Shown here in pieces: positions 35,345 to 47,066 of a stretch of DNA of 64,000 nucleotides. Position numbers and translations under genes: made by a program. The notes beneath the pieces were generated by a model. That model had not been told where the DNA came from, made no database searches, and saw only the letters and a list, made by a program, of their open reading frames with translations. How positions within the stretch are numbered: position 1 is the first letter of the stretch; each line of letters opens with the position of its first letter. This DNA is from Dermacentor variabilis (Eukaryota; Arthropoda; Arachnida; Ixodida; Ixodidae): positions 129,876,105 through 129,940,104 of the forward strand of contig NC_134572.1 in assembly GCF_050947875.1 (NCBI RefSeq). Direction: 5' to 3'.

Positions 35345-35588
35345 TACGAAAATGAATTATGGGTTTTCACGTGCAAAAACAGCGATCTGATTTTTAGGCA
35401 TGCCGTAGTGAAAGTCCTCGGATTAATTTTGACCACCTGGAGTTTGTTAACGTGCACCTGAATCTAAGTACACGGCTGTTTTTTTTTCATTTGGCCCCCA
35501 TTGAAATGTGGCCGCCGTGTCCGGGATTCGATCCCGCGACCTCGTGCTTAGCAACCCAACACCAAAGCCACTAAGCAACCACGGCGCG
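35345..35588 (-). mobile_element. Ruka-like SINE
   Basis: On the minus strand the tRNA-like head ends near 35588 (plus-strand 'gcaaccacggcgcgtg', with B-box complement 'gggattcgatcccgcg' near 35523). The plus-strand blocks 'gtgcacctgaatctaagtac' and 'gaccacctgg' are in their usual order. The tail reaches about 35345. Full length, moderately diverged. Confidence 0.8.
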
Positions 35589-35677
35589 TGACTTTTTAAA
35601 TGAGAAAGACATGACCATGAGACACCTGTCGTCTTCGCATGCGATTTCTACAGCGAGGTAGAAATAATTTGCCGCTG

Positions 35678-35876
35678 ATTATGTTACAGAATGGGTACCA
35701 AGAGAAGGGAAACGCAGTCGAGTACGGCAGAAGAAAACGTGGAGCGATGAAATTACGAAATTCGCGGGCGCTAGTTGGAATCGGTTGGCGCAGGACAGGG
35801 GTAATTGGGGATCGCAGGGAGACGCCTTCGTCTTGCATTGGACATAAAACAGCTGATGATGATGATGATGAAGTTA
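35678..35876 (+). mobile_element. 5'-truncated LINE 3' end, relative of the 43.8-kb LINE
   Basis: A plus-strand frame with two small shifts reads WVPREGKRSR, then WSDEITKFAGASWNRLAQDR, and ends before a GATGATGATGATG tail at about 35853-35870. The order and tail match the RTE-like LINE, but the residues differ more than those of the 6858 copy, so this is a related subfamily. Only the last 65 or so codons are present. Confidence 0.75.
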
Positions 35877-37770
35877 CTCTGAAAAGACTAAAAAATGGTA
35901 ATTGACTTTTTTATTATTCATTTGGGGGCAGTTACTTGCATGCAAAAATTGTAGGGCATCACAATTTATGGCATACCGAAATATTATAAATAAAGAAAAT
36001 TGCACGTGATTTGAGATATTCATCATTGAAATTCAAAGCCAAGTCCAGGTAACGTCGAGACTGAGCGCGTCCCGCTGCACGTCAGACGGCGACGTCGCCG
36101 AGCTTGAATGACAGCTCGCGACTGGCCAACGCCACCTAGATAGCACAAGGCTTGTGTGCGCACTTCGATCCGTGATGTCACGCTACGAGTACTTTGCCCC
36201 ACTGTCATACAATCTGATGGGGCTGCTCGGGGGGAGCAAGCGGCGATGATTTTGACGTCACCCCTTTCGTCACGCCGGGCTGGGCAATAGGAATTTCGGT
36301 CCGAGTATCGTGACGTCATGAAGCAGAGCGCACATAGTCTGCAATCCAGGAGGCTTTAGAATGGCCGAGGCGTTCAGTTAAAAACGTCCTCGCGCTTGTC
36401 GTCGCAGCGGGCTTCACCTTGATATGGTAGCGGAGCCTGCTTTAGTGCGCTTCCGCAGCGCTGGGCTTCGATATCGCCTGGATTTATTGTTGAAATTTGA
36501 TTATAGATATCTCGAATTAGGCGCGATTTTAAACATCTTCAAAGAAAAAAAGAATACGAGCGTGCATTAAAATGAGACTGCCTTCAAGTTCGCCATTTAG
36601 ACAACTGCCCTTAAAGCAATAATAAAAAAATATTAATAAAATTTTGTCAATTAGGCAAGGCATTTCGGCTTCCCCGCAGAGCTCACATGCGAAAAATACT
36701 TGTGTCTCACGGCCATAGCTTTTTTATAATAAATCTATATTGTCTAAACAAAAATCTCCCTGTATAGGAAAGATACTGCAGTGGGGAGAGTCAGTAACTA
36801 TTAACTAAAGGGTCTGCGCATCAGGGGGCAGCTTGAAGATAAGATAAATATTAATGAACAAATGGAGGGGTCGACAATGCACGGAGCCAACTTTATTGGA
36901 TATTTTAACGCTTCGAGATTAAAATGTCAACATTAACAAAACTAAAAGAGCGAACAAAAAACAGACACAGAATAATAAATTTGGAAACAGAAACTACGAG
37001 GTGTAGAAAGATAATAAAACATCCGGATATACAAATCAAATTGGGTTCTAAGCAAACCAAATAGTATGCGCACTAATCACAATATGTGCTTTATATAAGT
37101 GTGTGAGAAGTAAGCGGACAATATGCAAAAAGAAAAAAAAATATCCCGAGTAGGTGCATGCCACCTTGATATAGATAGCTGCTATGCATCATTCGCTATG
37201 CGATTATACCACAGCACATTTGAATATTACTGAGTGCAGCAATCAAATTTTTCTTTTTCTTTTCGAGTCGTGTGGAGCGGGAATGTTTCCTCTCGGATGA
37301 ACAGTACAAACACATCGTTTACTGCGTATTCAATGTAAAACTACGTAACAAGGTTTACTGTACTATACAGTCGACTCTAGTTGATTCGGGCTTCACTGAT
37401 CCCTACTTATTATTATGGGAAGAACTGCAATTTTTAAAAACGATGCGTTTATTTGCGAGCCTCGCCGGGTTTCGTGGCCGTGGTTGCTGCGGCCTGGGTG
37501 TGCCCTTGCCGAAAAGGCCAACCAATCACAGCGGAGGACTCAGTTGCTCCGCCGCTCAGTTGCTTGCAACACCAACAGATGGCGCTCGCCTCCACGCATG
37601 AGGAGGAATTAATGAGGAATTAATCGCGTCTTGCGGATAGAATGGGGATAGAATGTGCATGCCGCCTTTGAAACCGGGCTGCGCTCAAGGCATGTGATGT
37701 AATGGCTGGTAGCCATCAAGACTGCTTAATAAAAGACTCGGCATAATTTGTGTGCGCACGCGCATATGCT
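35877..37770. other. No recognised feature
   Basis: About 1.9 kb. The part from 36030 to 36480 is GC-richer; the rest is AT-rich. No motif-bearing frame, RNA gene or known repeat was recognised. Confidence 0.4.
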
Positions 37771-37821
37771 TCTCTCTCCCTCCCTCCCTCCCTCCCTCCC
37801 TCCCTCCCTCCCTCCCTCCCT

Positions 37822-37872
<51 letters not shown>

Positions 37873-37906
37873 CTTGCGCGTGCGTGTGCGTGCGCGTGTG
37901 TGTGTA
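37771..37906. repeat. Compound microsatellite (CCCT)n-(CT)n-(GT)n
   Basis: About 13 CCCT units pass into about 14 CT units and then GT/GC-rich repeats. It creates artificial open frames on both strands. Confidence 0.95.
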
Positions 37907-40149
37907 CTCGTGTTTGGACTCTTTACGCACTGACACAAAGCCGATCTAATGCATTTTTTTTCTTGTTTTGTCAATGTTCGATTTGTAAACACTTAATGTT
38001 GTCTGTACGTTTGCAGTGCGCGCTACACATCCAACTCGATTCGTCTTCGGGCCGCTGCCTATTTGTGCGAGAGAGCCACTTCGAAACGGAGTACTTCCAC
38101 ACCGTACTGCAGGCAGCGCCTTTGCATCCATCCAAACTGGCCGAAAGGCTGGGCTGACAGAAAGAGAAACAAGAAAATGCAACTTTAAGTGTAGAGCTGA
38201 TGTCGCGGCCTGTGCAGCCAACCGGCCACGGGTATAGTCAAACCCGCTGTGCACCAGAGACAGAATGAACGGTCCCTCCCCCCCCCCCCCCCCCCCCCCG
38301 CCACGCTAGCTGGCTTCCTTTCAATGCGGATTACAAACGGCGCTGGCGACGCGCTTCATTTATTTTGCCGCGCGCATTTTTTTTTCATCTCCCCCGTTCT
38401 GTGCGCGTGGTTTTGCAGCACTGGCATTTTGTGCTGTGCGCGCACCGCTCTCAGTTGGGACCCGCAATCGCATCGCCAGGGCCACATTTCAGCCGTATCG
38501 CCTCTGCCCTTGCTTTTCTTTGCGATCCCACGCACACGGGTAGCAACGCGCCGTGCGGCCCTGTGTTCCCGCCAGGGTGATGATAATTAATGACACACCG
38601 TAAAGGAGGCGACGACGAAAACAAATAGGGGCACATCTTTCTTTTGTGTGTGTGCGTGCGCGCCCCTGTTGTATTTCGAAACGCGCGCGTTCCCACGCAC
38701 CGAAGAACACAACGCGCGGCCGAAGAAACGAACGCGAGGCCAAACACAGGCGGGGTGAAGAACGACCTGGTTTAGAAATAGTTACGGATGTGTGTCAACA
38801 CGCGAGCCGTTCCATTGTGTTCTGCGCGACATTGTTGTCGCGGCCGTATTCGCAGTAAATTTCTTAGTTTCGACGAGGGACAGGCGTAAGCGAGCAACAA
38901 TGATAACTACAGGTATGTCAGCGCTTATGAAATATTTAAAAAGAACCAGGGAGCTGAGTTGTTTAATGGATAGGTATAGTGAGCGCATGGGCGCTGCTTT
39001 TTTTCTGTAGGTGGCAGCTTTTGGCTTCGCTTAAACGTATGTTGGGAAATGAAGTCGAGAGAAGTGTGGCGTATAGTACCACAAAAACGGTACATTAAGG
39101 TTGCCATTAAGCCAGAGGCCTTTTCATAACCGCTGAATTCTCTAACGTTGTCTCACTAATCAGGCGCAGCTGTCTACCAAAATTAAGAGCAACCGCGTCA
39201 ACTCATGCATACACCCCCGATGTCCTACCACACTTAGGCTCCAGCTATAAGCGGGGGAAAATTCCAAGTTCTTCTCGTTTATCTAAACATTCAATACAAT
39301 ACTTATCTAAACACTCAATATTGCGAAGTATATGGAACAGCGTTTTATACATTTTAACCTAGTATCTGAACGTAGGACAACAGGTGGAGGGGTTTTCCAC
39401 TGAAATAGTCAGTGTTATATGCAAAAGTGGCTATTTTAATGGAGCGGCAGGTTGATCTATTTTTATGTGTATTTAAAGAAAGTAATACATTAAACATGAA
39501 ATGCCGTTCTATATATCTGGGGCTTGTCTGTTTAGATTTGTGCAGTTTAGGTAAGTGGAAAATATTAACGGATATTTTCCCATTTATAGCTGGAGTCTAA
39601 GAGGAACGAGATTAAGAGTTATATAAGCCACACTCGAGGCGCGACAGGGCATCCCTTTCGCATACGGAAAGCGTTAGGCGGGAGTCGCGCTGTTGCCTGT
39701 TTGAAACCGCGTTTTTACTATGAGTAGGCTTGTCTCCTGGACCTTGTGATTGGCCTCTCGAAGCTCACAACGGCAAGAGTGCAAGCGGCTCTCGCAGGCG
39801 TTCCAACCGCTCCTGTCTACGTGTCTGAGAAACTACATGTCATGAAGACACTACTAAGTGATAACGGGCGTCAGAATGACGCAAGGAAACAGATACCCGG
39901 ACGCGCGATAAAGAACGAACGTGCTCTTACGCACTTCCGCACATCTGATTTGTTTGCGCTCCTTCTCCACAATTTATGCATATCGACTGCCCGAAGTATC
40001 TATTTTCTTTTTTCTGCTGTTACGTAGCGAATCAACGACGCCGACAATGATTTAATGGTAGAGGCGCCACTAGAGAGGCACAACCTGACTGCCGCTGGAT
40101 AGCTGCCGGTACGGAAGGTCCAGGCACGCTGCCGTCGGCGTCCCCGGCA
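37907..40149. other. Spacer, CpG-rich at 38030-38760
   Basis: The first part is CG-rich with a C-homopolymer near 38277-38299 and overlapping frames without motifs. From 38900 on it is AT-rich. No supported gene. Confidence 0.35.
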
Positions 40150-40560
40150 TTGCAGTGACCTTAGTGCTTGTGGCCAACACGTCCTGGAAAATTCGGGGCC
40201 GCCTTTATGGCAGAAAGGCCCGGGAAAGGACCCCCGATCACTGTCGCGCGCGATGTGCTACAATCGACAGTGGGAACATTTATGGACGCCTCCCGGAAAG
40301 GAATGTCCTCCGTACTGAAGATACGCCAAACAGCCTGCCAGGTATGTGGAAAATAACCCGACGTCCGCCATACTTACTGGGAATGCCCCAGCGCGCTCTC
40401 TTCTCCGCACTTTCTAGTGCGCTCGAACAACGTTCTCTCCCTTTCTTACACACGGGGCAGCTGGACCGCTCCGCCGCCAGAGTAAAGCAACATACGCTGT
40501 GTCCACTGCTGGCAGCCCAGGTAAACTACGTCAGTAGGTGCCTACAAAGTCCCTAACCTT
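40150..40560 (+). pseudogene. C-terminal zinc-knuckle fragment of an I-like LINE ORF2
   Basis: A plus-strand frame (about 40168-40420) contains RQTACQVCGK, an in-frame stop, then PDVRHTYWECP. The spacing Cys-x2-Cys-x8-His-x4-Cys is the terminal zinc knuckle of I-like and R1-like LINE polymerases. Two other fragments here show a related knuckle. Upstream residues are too decayed to align to reverse transcriptase or RNase H. A short pseudogene fragment only. Confidence 0.5.
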
Positions 40561-41179
40561 TAGGACAGGTGAGTCAGCCGGACTTCCACAGTGACGGCTC
40601 GGACTAGGAGTTATTAAGAAGTTGATCTCTCTACGAAAGGAGGCCTCACTAGGGCAACATGAATTGTACTAGCTCTGCGCCATGTAGTAACACAACTTGG
40701 CCCGCATGGTCTTTGGGTGCCACTGTCCAAACGCGCGCAGCGTCACCAGAGCACTCACAAGAGGCGTGGATGACACCCTGATACAATAGTGCCGCAGGTC
40801 ATCAGACACGTGGACTTGACCCATTTTTCAGTATATTGGTTGGTTGTGGCCTCGTCAAGTAATTCGGCCGATAAGCAGTAAAACATACTAGCATACTTTT
40901 TGCTGCCAGTATGGAGAGGGAAGGATGATTAAATGTACTGTACGCATTCTACAGTGCGTCCCTAGCTAATGCTATACAATCTGCCAGAAAAGAAAAGAAA
41001 GATAGAAAACAGGTGCAATTTATTTATACGAGCCTGCGGTACTCGTGAATCAAGCTTGTTCCATCATGAGGGTACATTTTTAGTTAATCATCCGGCTAAT
41101 TAGAAAATATTATTTAAGCAAATTCTTAATTCTCCAACCGAAGGTGTCTAATCCAATTCAACAAAAAGATTATTGTGTG
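40561..41179. other. No recognised feature
   Basis: No motif-bearing frame or repeat recognised. Confidence 0.4.
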
Positions 41180-41825
41180 CTAAACTAACCCACTCCGTCG
41201 ATTTCATCACCGTAATTTATCGCGTAATTTTTTCCCCGCTTTACTCATAGCGCACGAAATGCAAAACATATGCACTCACACAAAAAGGACCGAAGGCTTG
41301 TGTGATCTTGCAGAATCACAATCCTATTTACAGCGCAACGGTTTCTTTCGAACAGTTCTAATAAGAATTTATGCTGCCTGTAATGAAACCACAGACTTTA
41401 AATCGTTGCCCGAGTATGACAAGCCCCATTTGAAACCTTGCCCCTATATAATGCTTTCCAGCCCCCGTCCAGCATTTTCTTTGCGAAGCGAGTACTTCCT
41501 ACAAACCCATTTTTACTTTGCCATAACATTGGTCTTAATGGTCCAAGCATTTCCATTACCTTACATTTGATGAAATTTAGAGTTCCTGCGTGGCAGCGGG
41601 TTAAATGCGTCGTTTGTAAGTCCCACTTGTAAAGCTTACGCAAGCAAGCATTGGTATGCTTGCTTGCGTAGCCTATTGCAAAGGTCGCCATTAAACCACA
41701 CACATCGACCTTTGATGAAGCACAACCCATACTCTACCGAATATTTTCCCCAATTATAAGCACAAGCCTAGTTTAGCTCACTGAGGACACCGGGGAGTGT
41801 TCGACGAACCACATATGCCACACGA
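41180..41825. repeat. Dispersed repeat B, copy 1
   Basis: About 640 bp aligns along its length, in the same orientation, with 57668-58305. Shared blocks include 'agcgcacgaaatgcaaaaca', 'caaaaaggaccgaaggcttg', 'gcgagtacttcctaca' and 'gcaaaggtcgccatta'. No protein motif is conserved between the copies. At 41637-41670 this copy contains a 14-bp inverted repeat (TACGCAAGCAAGCA and its complement, 6-bp loop) that is only half present in copy 2. Confidence 0.8.
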
Positions 41826-41929
41826 AAATATCCAAAATACAAAGACGAAGCAATTATTTCGAACACTCCTAACCAGAAACGCCAGCAACGTTGAAGTGTC
41901 GCTAAACATCACACCATTGCCCTCCCTCC
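41826..41929. other. Short spacer
   Basis: Nothing recognised. Confidence 0.4.
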
Positions 41930-42384
41930 CTTCATTACCTTCACCTCCCATTGACGCTAAATGTAGACATTGTGTAACGTAGAGTTCTCTCTGGACATCG
42001 GGGAATGCACAACATCAGTTATACAAAACATCATATTGCAAAATTGCCTTAGCATACTAGACGTAGATCGCTTGCTCTTGCCGTGTGGTCGGATTCACGC
42101 AAACAAGACTCGAGACTTCGCCAGGCTACAAGAAGCATTACGCAGCACGGATCTGGCGGAGCAGCTCTGGGCTGTCCAGTAAGCCCACAATGCGGCCAGG
42201 GAGTTAAAACTCCCGATCCCAACGTGGGAGTAGCCCGCTCTATTTTCAGTAAAGTCCGTCCGTCCGTCCGTCCGTCCGTCCGTCCGTCCGTCCGGCTGGC
42301 CATCCATCCATCCATCCATCCATCCATCCATCCATCCATCCATCCATCCATCCATCCATCCATCCATCCATCCATCCATCCATC
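41930..42384 (+). mobile_element. I-like LINE 3' end with (CCGT)n-(CCAT)n tail
   Basis: A broken plus-strand frame contains [20 protein letters not shown], a stop, then [16 protein letters not shown] and a stop at about 42228. The EQLWAVQ block recurs in the LINE fragments at 43.2 and 55.8 kb. The 3' UTR is only about 25 bp ('ctctattttcagtaaagt') and runs straight into 10 or so CCGT units (42254-42293) and then about 21 CCAT units (42300-42384). A very short UTR plus tetranucleotide tail marks the true 3' terminus of the element. Confidence 0.7.
42254..42384. repeat. (CCGT)n then (CCAT)n microsatellite
   Basis: About ten CCGT units and, after a short GGCTGG break, about 21 CCAT units. It follows the LINE 3' end directly and is probably derived from its tail. 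Confidence 0.95.
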
Positions 42385-43078
42385 GCGGAATAGCCGATAA
42401 CGGCCATACAACACCATCGAACAGTTGCCTAAGTATTTGTTTTTGCAATTAATGTTTTATTGTACAAGGAGTTAAATTTGCATACTGATTCGACATGGTG
42501 TTCTCCCCCATTTTAAAGCGAAGCTTATAGCCCTGTCAAGCAGGCAAGTTAAGTGCACTCACGGGGAGTGCACTTCGGGACTTTGAGTGACCCTTTAGGC
42601 TACGCGGTGCTAAACAGTAAAACAGAGCGCACTCACAGAAAAAAAAGAAAAAATGGCGGCCGGCTAAAATATTGTTTTTTGAAGATGTAGATGAAAATAA
42701 AAAAACTTCTAAAAACCGATTGCTTTAGTTGTACTATAAATAAAAAACACTCTTAATGTAAATTTATTCAACAAAAAAACGAACATATTTTTTTCATAAG
42801 AGCGCTACAAGTCAAGGTCAGCAAGCAAATTCAGAATAAGATCGTGGCGTGCGACGAGCTGGCATTTGATGCAGCTAGAGTTATGTTCTGATTATTTTGT
42901 TAAAACTTGTTCAACAGCTAGAATCACCTTCTGTGTCCTTTTTCTGTGCATTACATTTTGTATCATTGAAACCGCTGGTGGCGAGGCTACGCACTCGACC
43001 AGCAAAGTGCGTTCCGTGAACGCTCTCCGACTGGAGTGCACGGTTCTGGAAGTACACACCGCTTGCGACGTTTAAATT
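42385..43078. other. No recognised feature
   Basis: AT-rich with several A-homopolymers. No supported frame. Confidence 0.4.
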
Positions 43079-43604
43079 TAGGATAGGATAGGAATAACTT
43101 CAGTAAGGTGCCGGCAACCGACGGTTTAACGCGTCGTGACGCTGGCTAAGCGTCGACCCGTGGTTACACCCTACTCTGCACTACCCCAGTTGGGCCCGTT
43201 TGCAGTGGGTCATGAGGCTTGTGCTTTTCGGACGCACCCCAGGCCTGCTGGACGGCCCATAGTTGTGAGTCCTTGTCTGCAGACTGCAGTGCACCTTGAA
43301 GTTCGGGCGGGTAAGTCCTGCAGGTAGCTACCGTCGGGAACCTGGCGCAGTCCCACTTGATGTGCCATTGGTCCGCCGGAGCCTCTGCACAAACACCGCA
43401 CAGCCCACTCGGATAGAGCTCTGGGTGAAGAACATGCAGCATTGCGGGGGCTAGAAGTGACGCGGTCTGTATTTGCCTTGGGATTATGGCCTCCTCCCGA
43501 CTGAGTGCCGGGTGGGGAGGCGGCATTATCCGTCGAGCTAAGCAGTAACACTTGGTTACTTGGGCATAACTGGTCAATCTGTCCTTGGTTTCGAACCACC
43601 ACAC
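43079..43604 (-). pseudogene. C-terminal part of an I-like LINE ORF2
   Basis: The minus-strand frame 43604-43164 begins in a region that in intact elements follows RNase H. It includes RRIMPPPHPALSREEAI, then LHVLHPELYPSGLCGVCAEA, then HIKWDC. The Cys-x2-Cys...His-x3-Cys pattern is the terminal zinc knuckle (one residue shorter than the Cys-His-x4-Cys form). It ends with ADKDSQLWAVQQAW, matching the QLWAVQ block of other fragments. On the minus strand the sequence closes near 43079 with a TATCC-type repeat after 'ttactgaag', the likely 3' end. Reverse transcriptase and RNase H are missing, so this is a 5'-truncated insertion. Confidence 0.7.
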
Positions 43605-43824
43605 GGAACGGTCACTCTCGGGGGCACGGAAGGTAAGCGCTCGTACCGCCGAATGGGCTGTCTCGTTGTGGGTCTCAGTTTGTCTGTTGGGGTGGAAAGT
43701 GATCTTACAGCCAAGTACAATGACCGTAAATGCACTTAACTTGCCCGCTTGACATGGGTATTACTTTCCCTCTTCCTTTCACTGTCGAGCTACTGCTGCT
43801 GAAGCTCTTAGATAATGTCTTGCC

Positions 43825-43826
<2 letters not shown>
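43605..43826. other. Short spacer
   Basis: Spacer between two minus-strand LINEs. The part nearest 43605 may still belong to the upper end of the truncated LINE, but no motif is clear. Confidence 0.35.

Positions 43827-43899
<73 letters not shown>
43827..43899 (-). repeat. (ATC)24 tract, LINE 3' tail
   Basis: Uninterrupted ATC triplets (ATG on the LINE strand) form the tail of the minus-strand LINE. Smaller versions follow the truncated copies at 7062 and 35876. Confidence 0.95.
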
Positions 43900-43905
43900 G
43901 CCTAG

Positions 43906-46041
43906 TTACGCCCACTGCAGGGCAAAGGCCTCTCCCATACTTCTCCAACTACCCCGGTCATGTACTAATTGTGGCCATGTTGTCCCTGCAAACGTCTTAA
44001 TTTCATCCACCCACCTAACTTTCTGCCGCCCCCTGCTACGCTTCCCTTCCCTTGGAATCCAGTCCGTAACCCTTAATGACCATCGGTTATCTTCCCTCCT
44101 CATTACATGTCCTGCCCATGCCCATTTCTTTTTCTTGATTTCAACTAAGATGTCGTTTACCCGCGTTTGTTGCCTCACCCAATCTGCTCTTTTCTTATCC
44201 CTTAACGTTACACCCATCATTCTTCTTTCCATAGCTCGTTGCGTCGTCCTCAATTTCAGCAGAACCCTTTTCGTAAGCCTCCAGGTTTCTGCCCCATATG
44301 TGAGTACTGGTAACACACAGCTGTTATACACTTTCCTTTTGAGGGATAGTGGCAACCTGCTGTTCATGATTTGAGAATGCCTGCCAAACGCACCCCAGCC
44401 CATTCTTATTCTTCTGGTTATTTCAGTCTCATGATCCGGATCCGTGGTCACTACCTGCCCTAAGTAGATGTATTCCCTTACCACTTCCAGTGCTTCGCTA
44501 CCTATCGTAAACTGCTGTTCTCTTCCGAGACTGTTAAACAATACTTTAGTTTTCTGCAAATTAATTTTCAGACCCACCCTTCTGCTTTGCCTCTCCAGGT
44601 CAGTGAGCATGCATTGCAATTGGTCTCCTGAGTTACTAAGCAAGGCAATATCATCAGCGAATCGCAAGTTGCTAAGGTATTCTCCATCAACTTTTATCCC
44701 CAATTCTTCCCACTCCAGGCCTCTGAATACCTCCTGTAAACATGCTGTGAATAGCATTGGAGATATCGTATCTCCCTGTCTGACGCCTTTCTTTATAGGG
44801 ATTTTGTTACTTTCTTTGTGGAGGACTACGGTGGCTGTGGAGCCGCTATAGATATCTTCCAGTATTTTTACATATGGCTCATCTACACCCTCATTCCGTA
44901 ATGCCTCCATGACTGCTGAGGTTTCGACTGAATCAAACGCTTTCTCGTAATCAATGAAAGCTATATATAAGGGTTGGTTATATTCTGCACGTTTCTCTAT
45001 CACTTGATTGACAGTGTGAATATGGTCTATTGTTGAGTAGCCTTTACGGAATCCTGCCTGGTCCTTTGGTTGACAGAAGTCTAAGGTGTTCCTGATTCTA
45101 TTTGCGATTACCTTAGTAAATACTTTGTAGGCAACGGACAGTAAGCTGATCGGTCTATAATTTTTCAAGTCTTTGGCGTCCCCTTTCTTATGGATTAGGA
45201 TTATGTTAGCGTTCTTCCAAGATTCCGGTACGCTCGAGGTTATGAGGCATTGCGTATACAGGGTGGCCAGTTTCTCTAGAACAATCTGACCACCATCTTT
45301 CAACAAATCTGCTGTTACCTGATCCTCCCCAGCTGCCTTTCCCCTTTGCATAGCTCCTAAGGCTTTCTTTACTTCTTCTGGCGTTACCTGTGGGATTTCG
45401 AATTCCTCTAGGCTATTCTCTCTTCCACTATCGTCGTGGGTACCACTGGTACTGTATAAATCTCTATAGAACTCCTCAGCCACTTGAACTATCTCATCCA
45501 TATTAGTAACGATATTGCCGGCTTTGTCTCTTAACGCACACGTCTGATTCTTGCCTATTCCTAGTTTCTTCTTCACTGTTTTTAGGCTTCCTCCGTTCCT
45601 GAGAGCCTGTTCAATTCTATCCATATTATAGTTTCTGATGTCCGCTGTCTTACGCTTGTTGATTAACTTAGAAAGTTCTGCCAGTTCTATTCTAGCTGTA
45701 GGGTTAGAGGCTTTCATACATTGGCGTTTCTTGATCAGATCTTTCGTCTCCTGCGATAGCTTACTGGTTTCCTGTATAACGGCGTTACCACCGACTTCTA
45801 TTGCGCACTCCTTAATGATGCCCATGAGATTGTCGTTCATTGCTGCAACACTAAGGTCCTCTTCCTGAGTTAAAGCCGAGTACCTGTTCTGTAGCTTGAT
45901 CCGGAATTCCTCTAGTTTCCCTCTTACCGCTAACTCATTGATTGGCTTCTTGTGTACCAGTTTCTTCCGTTCCCTCCTCAAGTCTAGGCTAATTCGAGTT
46001 CTTACCATTCTATGGTCACTGCAGCGTACCTTGCCGAGCAC
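43906..46041 (-). pseudogene. LINE reverse transcriptase, 711-codon open frame
   Basis: The longest frame in the window. It starts just inside the end of the endonuclease domain: CSDHRM at residues 7-12 is the SDH motif of that domain. The reverse transcriptase spans about residues 275-520, with IHKKGDAKDLKNYRPISLL (283-301), FIDYEKAFD (362-370), RQGDTISP (421-428) and the FADD active site at 461-464. The C-terminal part contains GHVMRREDNRW and PREGKRSRGRQKVRW and ends EAFALQWA. It would copy element RNA at the nicked target. The first Met is not the natural start; upstream residues are cut off by the frameshift at 46151-46156, so the frame is intact only downstream of it. Confidence 0.9.
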
Positions 46042-46234
46042 GTCTACATCTTGTATGATGCCAGGGTTCGCGCAGAGTATGAAGTCGATTTCATTTCTAG
46101 TCTCACCATTCGGGCTCCTCCACGTCCACTTTCGACTAACCCGCTTGCGGAAAAAAGGTGTTCATTATCCGCATATTATTCTGTTCTGCAAACCCTACTA
46201 ATAATTCTCCTCTGCTATTCCTAGAGCCTATGCC

Positions 46235-46885
46235 CTATTCCCCCACTGACTTGTCTCCAGCCTGCTTCTTGCTTACCCTGGCATTGAAGTCGCCCATCAG
46301 TATAGTGTATTTTGTTTTGACTTTACCCATCGCCGATTCCACGTCTTCATAAAAGCTTTCGACTTCCTGGTCATCATGACTGCATGTAGGGGCATAGACT
46401 TGTACCACCTTCAATTTGTACCTCTTATTAAACTTCACAACAAGACCTGCCACCCTCTCGTTAATGCTATAGAATTCCTGTATGTTACCAGCTATTTCCT
46501 TATTAATCAGGAATCCGACTCCTAGTTCTCGTCTCTCTGCCAAGCCCCGGTAACACAGTACATGCCCGCTTTTTAGCACTGTATATGCTTCTTTTGTCCT
46601 CCTAACCTCACTGAGCCCTATTATATACCATTTACTACCCTCTAATTCCTCCAATAACACTGCTAGACTCGCCTCGCTAGATAGCGTTCTAACGTTAAAC
46701 GTTGCCAGGTTCAGATTCCAATGGCGGCCTGTCCGGAGCCAGGTATTCTTAGCACCCTCTGCAGCGTCACAGATCTGACCGCCGCCGTGGTCAGTTGCTT
46801 CGCGGCTGCTGGGGACTGAGGGCCGGGGTTTGATTGTTGTATTCATATAGGAGGTTGTGGCCAAGTACTGCACCAGGGTGGCCAA
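46235..46885 (-). pseudogene. LINE AP-type endonuclease, N-terminal part of the same polyprotein
   Basis: A 216-codon frame carries most of an exonuclease-endonuclease-phosphatase domain that nicks genomic DNA for target-primed reverse transcription. Motifs: NLATFNVRTL (Asn64), GLSEVRR (Glu93), VYAPT (164-167) and GDFNARV (Asp199, Asn201). It stops at a TAG at 46237-46235, inside a conserved stretch that continues in frame past the stop until the A-run frameshift. The last motif (SDH) is in the downstream 711-codon frame. All active-site residues therefore survive but in two pieces. Upstream residues include a proline/arginine-rich lead without a clear motif. Confidence 0.85.
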
Positions 46886-46997
46886 TCCTGCTCTGGTGAG
46901 AGAGTGCGTTACCGGTTCTGGTCACCGGGATCAGGCCGCACTCCAGGCCTGTTTGTGCAACTTTCTCAACACACGTTTTTTTTTGTATTTTCCGGTG

Positions 46998-47066
46998 GAG
47001 AATTGCGCTGCACCGGGATTTGAATCACGGTCCTTTTGCACTGGAGACGGATACTCTACCGTCCCC
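46998..47066 (-). other. tRNA-like sequence at the head of the LINE
   Basis: On the minus strand this reads GCGGGGACGGTAGAG and continues through TATCCGTCTCC to GACCGTGATTCAAATCCCGG. The GGTAGAG stretch sits where a tRNA D-arm/A-box would be, and GATTCAAATCC is a good B-box/T-arm. The acceptor arms do not pair well enough for a functional tRNA, so it is a tRNA relic or internal Pol III promoter. It lies about 115 bp upstream of the endonuclease frame, in the same orientation, with an A-rich spacer between. Confidence 0.6.

Noticed and set aside
37726..38157. Several overlapping open frames rich in Pro/Leu/Ser or Arg/Glu/Gly
   Set aside because: They are translations of the CCCT/CT/GT microsatellite at 37771-37906 on both strands, not genes.
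43730..44374. 214-codon plus-strand frame with a histidine run
   Set aside because: It is the antisense of the LINE reverse transcriptase end plus the ATC tail; the real frame is on the minus strand.
46998..47066. Functional tRNA gene
   Set aside because: B-box is good, but the acceptor stem does not pair convincingly and it lies at the head of a LINE; treated as a tRNA-like relic.
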